DNA from: Prototheca cutis
Taxonomy: Eukaryota; Chlorophyta; Trebouxiophyceae; Chlorellales; Chlorellaceae
Length of the DNA stretch: 64,000 nt
Assembly (NCBI GenBank): GCA_002897115.2
Contig: BCIH01000005.1
Coordinates: forward strand, 101,308-165,307
Direction: 5' to 3'
The translations under genes were made by a program, and so were the position numbers. The notes under the pieces are model-generated. The model was given only the letters and a program-made list of their open reading frames with translations, made no database searches and was not told where the DNA came from. This document shows positions 50,103 through 60,685 of this stretch, piece after piece (position 1 is the stretch's first letter; each line of letters opens with the position of its first letter).

Positions 50103-53100
50103 TCACAGCCAGCGAAGGTCGTTGCGCTGAGAGAGGAGCGTGCCAAGGTGCTGTCGCACGGCCGCAAGCTCCGACGCCAGCGAGTCTTGACGCTGCAGCA
50201 GCTCCTGCATCGCCCGGTCGTGCCGCTCCTGCGCCGCCTGTTTGCGTAATGTTGCGTGAATGAGGGGTGAGGACAGGGCATGCAGCGGTGTTGGACTCGG
50301 TCGTATCAAAGACGTGCAAAAAACAGGTGTGTCGTCCAGTGGCACCAAATGCTCAGCATCCAGCGGCGCACGTCTCTTCCATGCAACAGCAATGACCCAC
50401 AGCCGGTTCCCCAGGCCCCCACCTACCTGGAAATGATCAAGCATGTCGAGGTGCAGTGCCAACAGATCGTCCCGGCTGATGCCCCCAAACTTGGCCACAG
50501 CCGCTGCTGGACTGTTGATTTTTGGATGGACCGCCCGCTCCTCGGCTGATGACGGTGGGGGCCCCTGGACACCGTCGTCCATGTCAACCCCCCCGCAGGG
50601 ACCGACAGAGTCGTTGCTGATCAGCGGGGAGTCGGGGCCCGCTCTCGGTCCAGATCGTACGGGAGACACGACTGCGTAGTCGCCAGACATGCGCGCGTCA
50701 TGCATCGCCCGACCCACTGTCGCCGCTGCACCGCTGCGGATGCGCCAGCTGTCCTCATGGGCTTGGCGAGTCGGCGACAAGGTCTCTGTGGTGATCGATT
50801 TGCGCAAAGTTTTTTCTGCAGAGGTCTTGCCGCTCGTGATCCCGATCGGCGGCTGCGCAGTCTTGGACGGGGACAGGATCGACGCTGCCGCGGCAACTAC
50901 CGCCGCCGAGTGAGGATGGGTGGAAGGAATGTCGAGCGTCACCAGCCGAGGCCGCTCTGCAGTCACTGGCGGCTGCAGCGACGTTGCGTCGTCCTGGCGG
51001 CCCGTCCCTGCAGCACTTGTACCGGCCAAAGGCAGCCGCCGCCGGATTTCCTCCAAGGTGGCTAAAGCGCTGCGACGGCTCGCCTCAGCGGCGGTTGCCG
51101 CGGGCGCTGTGGCCCCCCCTCCGCCGCTCATGGGCTCCGCACCGGTTGATTGCCAGGTGGCAGTAGCCTGCCGGCCGGCCGCTAAGGGCTCCCCCGCTGC
51201 CTCCCCTGCACCCACCACAGTGCCCCGCGAAGTTAGGGGGGTGACTTGCAGGCGTTCGGGCCGGGTCAGTGCCGCACCGGCCAGGCCCGGCAGGGTTGAC
51301 GAGACGATACTGGTAGCCCCTAATGGTGAGGTTCTGTCGCTGGTGCCACCGGCAAGCCCTGCTGTGCCTGGTATCCTGGGCAGGGATGAATGAGTGCCAA
51401 CACCGGTGCCAGAGCCCTCCGTCCTGTGCGTGCCGCCGCGGTCTGCCGTGTACGAGCTCTCCGAAATCGAGCCAGCCGTCGTTGGTACCCCGGTTCGGAT
51501 ACTGCTTGCGCCAACCCCTCTGCTGGGACCCGCAAAAGAGTGCTGCCACGACAGGGACTCGATCCGAGCCCTCGACCCTGACGACAGCGCCACCAGGGGC
51601 GCGCTGGGCGCCCGAGGATCATACACATATACCGACCCATCTGCATGAGATGAACGTGGAAATGGTGTCGAGGAGGACTCCAGCAAGGTACTTGTGTTTG
51701 AGCTTTGCGGGTGGGGGACATTCCATGCAAGGCCAGCCTTTCCATACCTGCTGTTCCGGCAGCAAAGCAGGTGTGGTCCTCCTTGAGAGAAAAGGCCGTG
51801 ATCGTCGTTCCCAGTCGCACGATGGAGCTCGGGGATGCAGATGGCGCCCTCCGGTCCTGCAAAATGGTGATGGCAAACATGAAATGTCTCCCTGAGCAAT
51901 CAATTGCGGCGATAACAAGTGCATTGCATTTTTCCTGGGGTTGCTTCAGCAGAGACTGGTGGAATCCCTTGGAGGCCGCAGCGCATCAGGCTCAATCCCC
52001 TGACTGCTGATGCGCCCCTGCACTCTTGGCGCCCAACACAGTCTCCCGCATGCCCACACGGCGACTGGCACGCAACGGATGGGCTCCCGCTGTCCGATCC
52101 CAATCTACCAACGAACCATGCGCCAGATGGAGCCGTCCTGGGCTGCGGCATAGATGAGCGCCGCGTCTGTGACGGGGCAGGCCAGACCCGCGAGCCCCCT
52201 ACCGCCAGCGTGGCCCTCCCAGCTTGCCACCACCGTCCGTGAAGGCAAATCCCACAGCCGGACGGTCCCCTGGGCATGCCCCAAGACCAGTCCCGAGCTG
52301 GCTGCATCCAGGATGCCGTGGACAACGGCGCCTGCCTCGAGGGCCGCCGGCAAGGTGCCCAATGTGCGCTGTGATCGGTCCAGCAGTGTCGCCGCCTGGC
52401 CACTGCATAACAGAAGGAAGGGGGGAGGTGTCGGTAAAGGGTCTTTTCAAAGTGTCCCGCAAAGGCATCTCACTGTATCTCAGCCACTCCACCCCCACCC
52501 CCCCACTCCCCCACCGCACCTGCAAACCACCAGGAACCTATCTGCAGGGTGGTAGCACAGCGCTGCGATTCCCTCGGGCAGCTGGAGGCTGCAGCACGTC
52601 TGCAGCATGGGTGGTGGGTGAGTGGGGACACATGAGGTCCATGACGGTCTGATCCGTTGAATCGCGGGAGCCCGCTCCAGCATTCCAATCAGAGACGACT
52701 GCATGCAAAACTCTTTGTACAAAACTCTTAAAGCAATCACCCCCTCACGTCCGCTTGCACTACCAACCTTGGTGGTCATGTCGTGGAGGTGGAGGGAACC
52801 CGTGGCAGTGCCAAGGGCAAGGCGCTTTGACCCAGATGCCCAGGCCAAGGCCGTGGGCCCGCCCGACGAGTCCCGAGGGGACTGAATGCGAGTCATGGCG
52901 TCGCCATTGCTGTATGACAGGGAGATGGAGGCGTCATCCCAGGCGCCAGCCACCACCTTGTTGTTGCGGTTCCAGGCAACGACCGGCAGGGCCCGCGCGC
53001 CAGGGTGGCTGCTGGGCAGGGTGGCGCTGGAACCGGCATCCCTCACGCGCCAGATGTGCAGACTTTGACCGGAAGAGCCGGCCAGAAGCTCTGCCGGGTA

Positions 53101-53115
53101 ATCGCTCGCGGACAT
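50103..53115 (-). CDS. NEDD1: NEDD1 (WD40 gamma-tubulin-complex targeting factor)
   Basis: NEDD1 recruits the gamma-tubulin ring complex to microtubule-organising centres and along spindles. Exons 53115-52768, 52599-52520, 52402-52117, 51856-51748, 51640-50427 and 50237-50103 join in phase to 723 residues. The N-terminal half is a WD40 propeller, with repeats visible as SGQSLHIWRV, GAWDDASISL, ALGTATGSLHLHD, LGHAQGTVRLWDL and AAGTADGSVYVYDPRAP. A long Ser/Thr/Pro-rich linker follows. The C-terminus carries the helical gamma-tubulin-binding block: ISRDDLLALHLDMLDHFQ, then ERHDRAMQELLQRQDSLASE and LAAVRQHLGTLL. That pattern (D-L-x-x-L-H-L-x-M-L-x-x-F) is typical of plant and animal NEDD1. The exon 2 acceptor has two possible in-phase sites a few codons apart. 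The first WD repeats are weak, so the family call rests on the combined WD40 and C-terminal helix. Confidence 0.88.
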
Positions 53116-54579
53116 CGGGGGCCAGGTCTCCCGTCAAGGTACTGGCCCAGCCCGCGCGCCGATCAGAAACTGCTCAAATTTTCTTCACGTCGTCCATTTT
53201 TCGATGCATTTTTTTTGTTGCTAGTACATTGAGATGTCCTCTGGGGAGACTGGGATGCTGCGCACCATGGGCGGTGCATGGATGGCTCGCTCAACGATTG
53301 AATTTTTTTGAACCTTGCCAGTCCGGGTCGGGATCGCAGCAGCGGTGCGGCCTTGGACCGTTCGGTCAACGGGATGGAGTGGAGACAAGGGTAATTTGCA
53401 CAAACAAGGAGCAAGATTATGCTGCATTCTACAAATTACATCCGTGGAGCAACGACGCGAGATCCTGATTTGCTTGCCGCCCTCGTGGCACAAAGCCGAA
53501 ATTGGGACCTTGGCGTGTCGGTGAGCCACCCCACATGGTGGGGGGCCCACAGAACACACACAGAAAACAGACAAAAGACTTGGGTAAAAGTATCATGCCA
53601 TATTTCCATGTCGATATACCCTGTCACGCATGATATCAGTCTAACGGCGCTTCGTGTCGCCTAAATCGGAGGGCCAGCAAGCCCCCGGCGGTTGGCACGA
53701 GCGTGGTTCTGGGCCACGATTCTGCAGCCACCAACGTGCGCGTGAGAATATGCGAAACGCAAAACACCAAAAAACACATTCGGAGTCCCGCCTGACTGTG
53801 CTTTCCTGAACAGGGCCACAAGGTTCAGCAGGGGAATGGTTTCCTGGGTTTGTGGGTTTCGTGGCATGCCATTGGATTGGGCCGGTTCCGCCTAGCTTCA
53901 GCAGTTGCGGGATGATTCTCGAACGCCCCACGTTCTCGTATGCCTCTTTCAAACCTCCCGAGACGATTATTTGGCGTGGAACGAAATACTTTAGATGGAT
54001 ACAATGAATGAAAGCGACTTCCTGAGCGCGCAACAAGATTGTGCGGTGGACGGAAAGGCGGAGGCGTGTTCTAGACGGTCTGCAGGGGACGAGGCCAACG
54101 ACGAGCACAGGTGTGAAAGGTTGTGATGTAAATGCTGTTGGGGAGGGAATTATGCATCGCGGTGTGGTATGCCAGAACCTTGACGGTAGCACGACTGCCG
54201 GGCCACCGGTGTGGCATGGCCTACGGGATGCTTCCTAGGTGGTACCCCTGGGCAGAATCTTTTTTTCGCCCCAATGGCCCTTGTGAGCATGTCATGATTG
54301 TATCACATAACACTGGGTGTCATGCGCCTGTCGACGCCAGGACAAGCGTGGTTTGGATGGCATGGCACCCTGTCGTAGATGACGTCAACCCTTACCACCC
54401 TGCCGTGCTCGCTTGTCTTCCCGTGCGTGGCACGCCTTCGAGAATATGCACCGTGTTCAGCGACGCGTATTTCGCTTCAATTTGTGCACTCGATCGTGTC
54501 CGGGCACCGCCTTTCCCGTCACGATACTCAGGCAGGCTTTGTTAACCATCCAAGACCCTGCCACCCCTTTACCAGGACC
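53116..54579. other. Large divergent intergenic region, NEDD1 and AP2 factor
   Basis: 1,464 bases, the largest unassigned stretch in the window, between two divergent start codons. AT content is higher than in the genes. A minus-strand frame at 53641-54192 and short plus-strand frames are open, but none carries a family I recognise or a splice partner. It may hold long regulatory sequence for the AP2 gene or an unrecognised small gene. Confidence 0.4.
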
Positions 54580-57085
54580 ATGGAGCTGGCTAGCTTGCAA
54601 CCTCCCACACCAGTCGTTCGGCCGGCGGTGAGGATGGCCGACCGGTCTCCCATGGACCAATTTTCGTCATACGATGCAGCAGACAAGGAGACAGAGCTCC
54701 CTGTGAAGCGAGCCCGCCGGTCCACCCTGGGCCGACCCAACTATGCGGCGGATGACTACGGTGTTGACGAGACAGACCCGGAGTTCAGGTGCGTGTCAGG
54801 TGTTTGCTGGCTGCTCTGGACAGCCGTATCTGCTTGAGAGTGCGAACAGGATTTTCTTGGGGGGCCTCATCTCATTCTGAGGAAATGGGTTCTGGAGGAA
54901 GCGCTTTGGGCAGGGTCCTTGGCCGCCGGGCTCTGCCTCCAAGTCGCTGCACGTTTCAGCACACATACAGACACAGACTTACCACAATCTTACCCCACCT
55001 ACTACTCACCATCCCCACAATCGCCTGCAGCCTGCGCTCCCCGCCACCCGTGACACATGGAAAACGAGGCAAAGGAGGAGGAGGAGGGGGAGGTCGTGGT
55101 GGACCTTCCAAGTACCGGGGCGTGGTCTGGCACAAGTCCAACTCCAAGTGGGAGGCCCGCATTTACGAGGGGGGCAAGCAAAAGTTCCTTGGGTACTACC
55201 TCAGCGAGGACGCCGCGGCCCATGCCTACGATGCTTATGCAGGTGGGGAAGGCTGCGTGGTTTTGGGGGAGTTGTTTTTCGTTGCTGGGGGAGATGGCTT
55301 ACTGGCTGGTTATCGAGGTGGCTCACTCATTGATAGATTGGTCAATTCATTTGGGAGGTGTGTGCCGAGCGACGTGCACATGCAAGCACTGTCCTAACCT
55401 GTGTCCCCATTAAACGGCCCATCCCTGCAGTGAGGCTCCACGGCAATCTTCAAAAGCTCAATTTCCCCGAGGCGTATGTCGGTCTGGTGGGTGTGGACGC
55501 GCAGCAGCCCACGACGCCCGTCGCGGAGCCCACGCCGTCGTCGGCTCGCGCTGTGAGCCCGCTGGCACGCGGCGGAGCTGGCGGCACGGCGACGGCGCAA
55601 CTCTCGGCGCGCAAAGCGTCGCGGCCGCGGGTGCAGCCGGTCAAGGGCACGTCCCGGTTCCGGGGCGTGTCTTGGAACTCCAACTGCGCCAAGTGGCGGG
55701 CGCAGGTGTGGAAGGGCAGCGAGGTGCACCACCTGGGGTACTTTGAGGAGGAGGTCGATGCGGCACGGGCCTACGACGAGGCCGTGCTCCGCATCCGCGG
55801 ACCCGACGCACCGACAAATTTCCCCCGCGCTGAGTACGGCGCCCGGGGTCAAGACGTCCATGCGCCCAGTGTGACGACGGCCAGCAGGTACCGGGGGGTG
55901 AGCTGGTCGCCGCCGGACCGGGCATGGCTGGCAGAGTACTGGGACGGACGGCGGTACCAGTTGCTGGGGCGCTTTGCGAGCGAGGCGGCCGCCGCGCGGG
56001 GCTACGACCTGGCCTGTCTGGGCCAGCACGGCGCCGACGCTCTTACCAACTTCCCACTGGCTGCCTATGAGGCCGAACTGGCCGCGCTGGCCCTGCAGGA
56101 GATGTCCAGCGGAGATGGCACCGAGCTGTACGGGGCTCAAACGGGTGCCGCCTGGCAGGGCGGCCCGGAGGTCAAGCCCAGTCGTGATGGGCACGGCTCC
56201 GCGGGCTCCAGCACCTCGGGGGGTGCTGCGCCTGTGGCCGACTGCGGCGATGAGCCCGATCTCGCCATCACAACAAGGACCGGCGCCCCCGCGACGCTGC
56301 GGGGCACGCCGCAGCCGTCGTGGGACTTTGATCCAGCCTCATCACCTCTCTCGCCGTTGTCGGCTGGACGCGCGGATGCTGTGACCCCGGTAATGTTCCC
56401 CTGTTCTCCCCGTTTTGCCGCCGAACCGGACGTGCATTGCCGGGGCAACAGCTTCAGCTTTGACGTCGCCAACGCCGCGTTTGGCGCCGCTGGGCTCGGC
56501 ACGCCCTGGTCCACGCGCTGGACAGGACCGGCGCTGTTCCGGCCGGCCCCAGTCCAGCCACCGGAGCCGGCTCCGCACAAGTTACCGTGGACCGGAGGTT
56601 CGCGGGGACTGCCGGCGCTGCAGGTGCCTGGGACGCCACCATCGACGGCCTTGACAGACCATGCGCCCGAGCTGCTGCCGGCGGTTGCGGACACGGCCCC
56701 CGCAGGACCGTGGGCGATGCCAAGAATCGAACCTCCCGCCAAGCCCGGCGTGGAGGCAGAGGCTGTGAGCCATCCGGGCACGCCTCCGACGTCGCATCGA
56801 GCCGGCGGCGTCGCCGCGGCCACGCAGACCGCGACTTCAGATTCCTCGTCGGCCTCGCACGCCCATCCACCGGCCGACACCGCCGCCAGCGTGCCGGCAC
56901 TGATGCATGCGGCACTGCCCAGCCAGGCCAGCGAGGCCCTGGATAGGTACTTGGCCCTGGTGGCCGCCGGGCGTGGTGTGGTGCCGGCCGCACCGCTGGC
57001 CTGGCCGGCGTTCCAGCACACTTGGGGGGCTATCCCGCGGCAGCTCGGAGGGTTTGCCAGCGATGCCCCCCACCGCCACGAGTGA
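54580..57085 (+). CDS. AP2-type transcription factor with three AP2/ERF domains
   Basis: This is a nuclear DNA-binding protein of the plant AP2 class. Exons 54580-54788, 55031-55242 and 55431-57085 join in phase to 691 residues. The basic stretch VKRARRSTLGRPNY near residue 45 is a likely nuclear localisation signal. Three AP2 domains follow in order. The first is SKYRGVVWHKSNSKWEARIY, ending LQKLNFPEAY, and is split by intron 2. The second is TSRFRGVSWNSNCAKWRAQV, ending APTNFPRAEY. The third is ASRYRGVSWSPPDRAWLAEY, ending ALTNFPLAAY. All keep the YRG and WLG-like cores and the trailing NFP, the AP2-class form. The remaining 350 residues are Pro/Ala/Ser-rich and probably an activation or disordered region. 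Targets are unknown. The stop is followed by a long 3' UTR. Confidence 0.94.
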
Positions 57086-58166
57086 AGCCGAGTCAGTGAG
57101 CGAGCCCGAGAGAGTGAGCGTGAGCTTTCTTGCTGGCGCGCCATCGGCCGACAGCCCCTGCGCTCAACGTGCCGCGCGCACAACCGTTTCATCATGCTGG
57201 CCCTGATCGACGCCAGCGTCGAGAGAGCCGGCCTCAGAACTCAGAAGAGAGACTCCCTCCCTCTGTATCATTGTACTCTCTCCGGGCAGACACCCCAGAA
57301 TTGATGGCATGCCCGCTCCGCCGCGTCTTCCTTGCGATGCATGGCTGCCGCTCTGTGAAATGCCACTCCGGCGCTGGCAGGCGACTGTATGTGTGCTTGC
57401 CAAGTGATTCGCTCTGCTGCGTTCATCTCAGCCGGATGCACTCTGGCAGGGAACATGTGAGGCGCTCTCCCCGCCGCCCCCTTTCCCACCCCGCACTCTG
57501 TCCTTTCAGAGGCAGGATTTTCAATAGGGCTTTTTCAAGCCCCTTGCATTCCATAGGCTGCCCTTACACCCAGCCATTGAGGATTAAGTACGAGGTCTCA
57601 TTACCGCTTTCCCTCCCTCCTGCGCAAGGGGCGAATACCATTCGCTGGCGGGGGCCTGCAACCTGCTCCCCTGCACATATAACCCTTTTTCCCTTCCCCC
57701 CACCCCTCGCACATGAACACCACTCCACACTTGCCGTGTGCATGCAATATCGCACTGTATTTCTCACCCCGCGTCCATCCACTCGCTTGAGCAGCGTTTG
57801 GAACCCGCTGCCACATCTCATGGAGAGTCCAGCAGCAGGCGGTCTGCGCCCGCTCATCATACCTTCGCCACCCTATTCTTCACTGTGTTGAGCGCTGTAT
57901 GTTATCCGGTTTTTGTGTTTGGCAGATGCCTGATCTGTCCACAGCCCGCCTTGTAAATGTAATGTGATAGTAGGGGCCACTCAAAACCGCAAAGGGAGAC
58001 CGATCATCTGCCCCGAACAGGAAAAATTTCGCGCTTTCCTCCCAAGGGCTCGCTTTTAACCTCTCACCTCACAAAGGCACGAGCCTCGGGTTCTGGTCTC
58101 CATACCCATAGGCACGCAATCCCGTTGATCCACAGTCAAGAACGATTCACTGTAACACCACACACC
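57086..58166. other. AP2 3' UTR and promoter of the PAM2 gene
   Basis: 1,081 bases between tandem plus-strand genes. Two overlapping-distance TGTAA signals at 57953-57963 suggest a 3' UTR of about 870 bases for the AP2 gene. The last 200 bases would be the promoter and 5' UTR of the next gene. I see no exon chain. Confidence 0.45.
57953..57963 (+). promoter_or_regulatory. Candidate double polyadenylation signal TGTAA (AP2 factor)
   Basis: TGTAA occurs twice, at 57953-57957 and 57959-57963. If used, the AP2 mRNA has an unusually long 3' UTR. Confidence 0.45.
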
Positions 58167-59135
58167 ATGCCGTCTACGCTCAACGCTGCAGCTCCGGAGT
58201 TCAGACCAGCTTCGGTTCCGGTGGCAATCCCCGCTCTCCCGGAGGACCCCTTTGACCTCAACAACCCTTCCGAAGTGCGTCGCAGGGGTGGTTTAAACGT
58301 TGATGTAGTATTGTATGGTCTTGAAAGGCCCAGATCGGCGCGGGGAGTGGCCATATTAGGGTTTACCGACACGCGGCATGTCGAGACCTGCTGACGTTGG
58401 TCCCTGCGTCGGCCAAATCTGGGCCGAAAATGCCTTGTCGCGCTGTTCCTCTGTCTCAAATGGTTTGCTCCAGACTTGCTTTGACGACAGCGAGAACGAC
58501 CAGCTCCCCCGCGCTGCGTAGGTGGCCGTCTCGCCTGACGAGCTCGCGGAGCTGGAATCCGCAGAGGAGTGGGTGACCATGATGGCCCAAATGGAAGAGC
58601 AGGTACGGCAGCGCTCGTTGTAGTGCAGCATTCGCGTGGTGGGTAGCCAGGACTATCTGGCTAGGAGGGCGCCTTGGGTGGGGCACGCGCGACACGGCTC
58701 TGTTCCAGAAATTTCTTCCCGCTGGTGTTGACGCCCTCATGCCTCGTGCCGTGCAGGAACACGAACATTTGATTGCACTTGGCCTGAGGTTAGTACAAGT
58801 ATAGTGATGTTTCAATTGCATAGCCGCGTTTGTGTATTGTCTGGTGTGTACTGATCACGTCTCTGGCCGGTGGAATTGCCTGCCTCTGGGAGCTGTGGCC
58901 CGAATGGCCCGGCGAGCCGGCAGGGCAAGCGAGTCGCCTGCCGCATACAGGAACATGTGTGCATGCTTGAGGGTACCAACCAACGCTGTGTCTTTGTCCC
59001 CGGCCACTGAATAACAATAGGTATGCTGACAAGCAGAAGCTTCAGGACGTGACCTCTCGTGTGGCGGCGCTGAAAGTGAATCGTGCCAAGAATGCTGCGG
59101 CTTTCTACAGCCAGCGCTGGGCCAAGCACGCCTGA
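58167..59135 (+). CDS. Small protein with an N-terminal PAM2 (poly(A)-binding-protein interaction) motif
   Basis: Four exons (58167-58274, 58522-58602, 58757-58788, 59021-59135) join in phase to 111 residues. Residues 3-14 (STLNAAAPEFRP) match the PAM2 consensus (S-x-L-N-x-x-A-x-x-F-x-P), which binds the MLLE domain of poly(A)-binding protein. Plant ERD15/CID proteins also have an N-terminal PAM2. The rest, SPDELAELESAEEWVTMMAQ, then an EHEHLIALGLRYADKQKL helix and a basic end (NRAKNAAAFYSQRWAKHA), is not a family I recognise. It looks mostly helical. Exon 2 starts at a GCGTAG acceptor; an alternative upstream acceptor would put a stop codon in frame. Exon 3 is only 32 bases. All four junctions are phase-consistent, which supports a real gene. 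A role in mRNA translation or decay is inferred from PAM2 alone. Confidence 0.75.
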
Positions 59136-59592
59136 CCTGCCTTTCCTCCAAGGCTCATCACGGGCAGTGGGTAACGAGCAGGACTGTACCACAGATTGCA
59201 TGTCTGACTTGCATTTTTGCGCGCAAGTGCTCCAGGGGTCTGGGGACTGATTGGTAGCAGGCCCCCAGTTACGAGGTGTCCGCTGCCCCAAGCCTGCACT
59301 GTGCCGTTGAATGTCCATGTTTTGGTGTCTGTACCTGTGCATGTTTTTGTTCTAGACTTTGGCAGACATTCGATTCCATTCTTTGTGGTACGTTCCACCC
59401 GGCGAGCCGATGTGCTCCAACACCTGTGTATGTACCAATCCCTTTCCGGCTCCCGTGCCCATTCCCTCCCCCACCCTGCATTACCCTACGTGAATGGCAT
59501 CAAGCAATGCAATGCTTCTGCCTGTGAGAGAGTATCCGATGCTGTTCCCTGAACCCCCTCACGGCTGTGCGAAGGGCGGAAGAAATCGATGT

Positions 59593-59645
<53 letters not shown>

Positions 59646-59882
59646 ATCCAGTGGTTCATGGGCTAGATATTTGGGGCTTGATCAATCAAGGTTGCATCGG
59701 GAAGGGGAAATGGATTGGGTGGCGAGTGATCTGTCGTCGTGAGTTTGCCCTGCTTCCTCCACGGAAAATAAGAATGATTGCCGTGCATTGGGGGAGGGGC
59801 TGCGCTGTGGACAGGACAGCAGTGCAGTCGCAACAGCGTACAGCATTCGCACACAGGCTCGAGAGGATTTGCGGACACAGCT
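59136..59882. other. Convergent region with a 50-base poly-C run
   Basis: 747 bases between the 3' ends of the PAM2 gene (+) and COX16 (-). Its main feature is the poly-C at 59594-59643. No gene or RNA is visible. Open frames across the poly-C are poly-Pro artefacts. Confidence 0.5.
59594..59643. repeat. Poly-C homopolymer (50 C)
   Basis: This is the longest homopolymer in the window, in the convergent intergenic region. The exact length is likely to be uncertain in the assembly. Confidence 0.93.
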
Positions 59883-60285
59883 TCACTCCTGCTCATCGGG
59901 CAGTCGGGGCACGGGCTTGAGCTCATAACTGTCAATGTCGACGTCTGATCGGAGTCTCGCCAGCTCAGCACTCAAGTCAAACTTCTTGGCCCTTTGCTTG
60001 GCCACTGGGGCATGAAGGTCCACCACTTCCTTTTGCGCCTCCTGTACCAGCCCGAGGAAACATTGGGCTCCGTTGGTGGCGGCCCTGGGCCTGCAGGTTC
60101 GCGTGCCTAGCCCTGTGCACAGGCCAAGGCATCCTGTCCCCAAACCCCAACCCCACAGCTCCTGCCTGGGCGTCGATGCGCTTCTGGAGGGTGTAGGAGA
60201 TGCCAAGCCAGCCCCCCACTGTCAGGATGACAAAGGGTAATCCACCCTGTATAAACTTGGCAACACCAGACTGTCTGGGCGCCAT
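59883..60285 (-). CDS. COX16: Cytochrome c oxidase assembly protein COX16
   Basis: COX16 is a small inner-membrane mitochondrial protein needed for cytochrome oxidase assembly, acting at subunit 2/copper insertion. Exons 60285-60157 and 60041-59883 join in phase 0 to 95 residues. The N-terminus FIQGGLPFVILTVGGWLGIS is the family's single membrane segment, followed by YTLQKRIDAQ, the COX16 mark (usually RYDAQ). The second exon is charged and helical (EAQKEVVDLHAPVAKQRAKK) and ends SDVDIDSYELKPVPRLP in place of the usual D-x-D-W-x-x-x-x-x-P-R-P. The donor is GTGGGG after RIDAQAGA. A GC donor three codons earlier would give RIDAQ|EAQK and cannot be excluded. The gene is divergent from SerRS. Confidence 0.88.
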
Positions 60286-60685
60286 GGCTCCACGTTCAGG
60301 ACCGCGAACTGTGGTGTCGTCACAGGGTACAGGTGGGCCTCATGATCGCAGCGATCACACAATGAACAGGGTGCTGTGAGACCCACAGCATGTTATAATG
60401 TACAATTATTTTATGAACTTTGTGTCGTTTGGATGCAGTCAACTGGCCAGGTCGAGCTCGCATGACGTGGGATTCACTCTCGCTTAGAGGAGGGCGATGG
60501 GAATTTTCTTGGCTGGCATCCACCTCGTGCGCCGCGCCCTGCCCAGCGCCGTGTCCCAACTCGTGCCTGCCTTGGCCATGAACTCGGCAGGGTGTGAGGG
60601 GCAGGGTGCATTGCTACACCGAGTGTGGTCTTTGTGATCGCTTGGCGGAGAGGACCCCTGCCCAGGGTCTCTTTTGCCAGCGACC
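60286..60685. other. Divergent upstream region, COX16 and SerRS
   Basis: 400 bases between two divergent starts. An AT-rich segment at 60390-60425 (GTTATAATGTACAATTATTT) stands out and may be core promoter sequence. Confidence 0.45.

Noticed and set aside
53641..54192. Minus-strand open frame of 183 codons
   Set aside because: It has no recognisable domain, no clear splice sites and a mixed composition. Kept only as part of the unexplained region.
58485..58525. Extra exon encoding TCFDDSENDQLPR between PAM2 exons 1 and 2
   Set aside because: It would either read into an in-frame TAG or leave a phase that the next exon cannot take. The shorter four-exon model fits all phases.
59494..59920. 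Open frames with long poly-Pro stretches
   Set aside because: They arise from the poly-C run and lack conserved flanks or splice partners.
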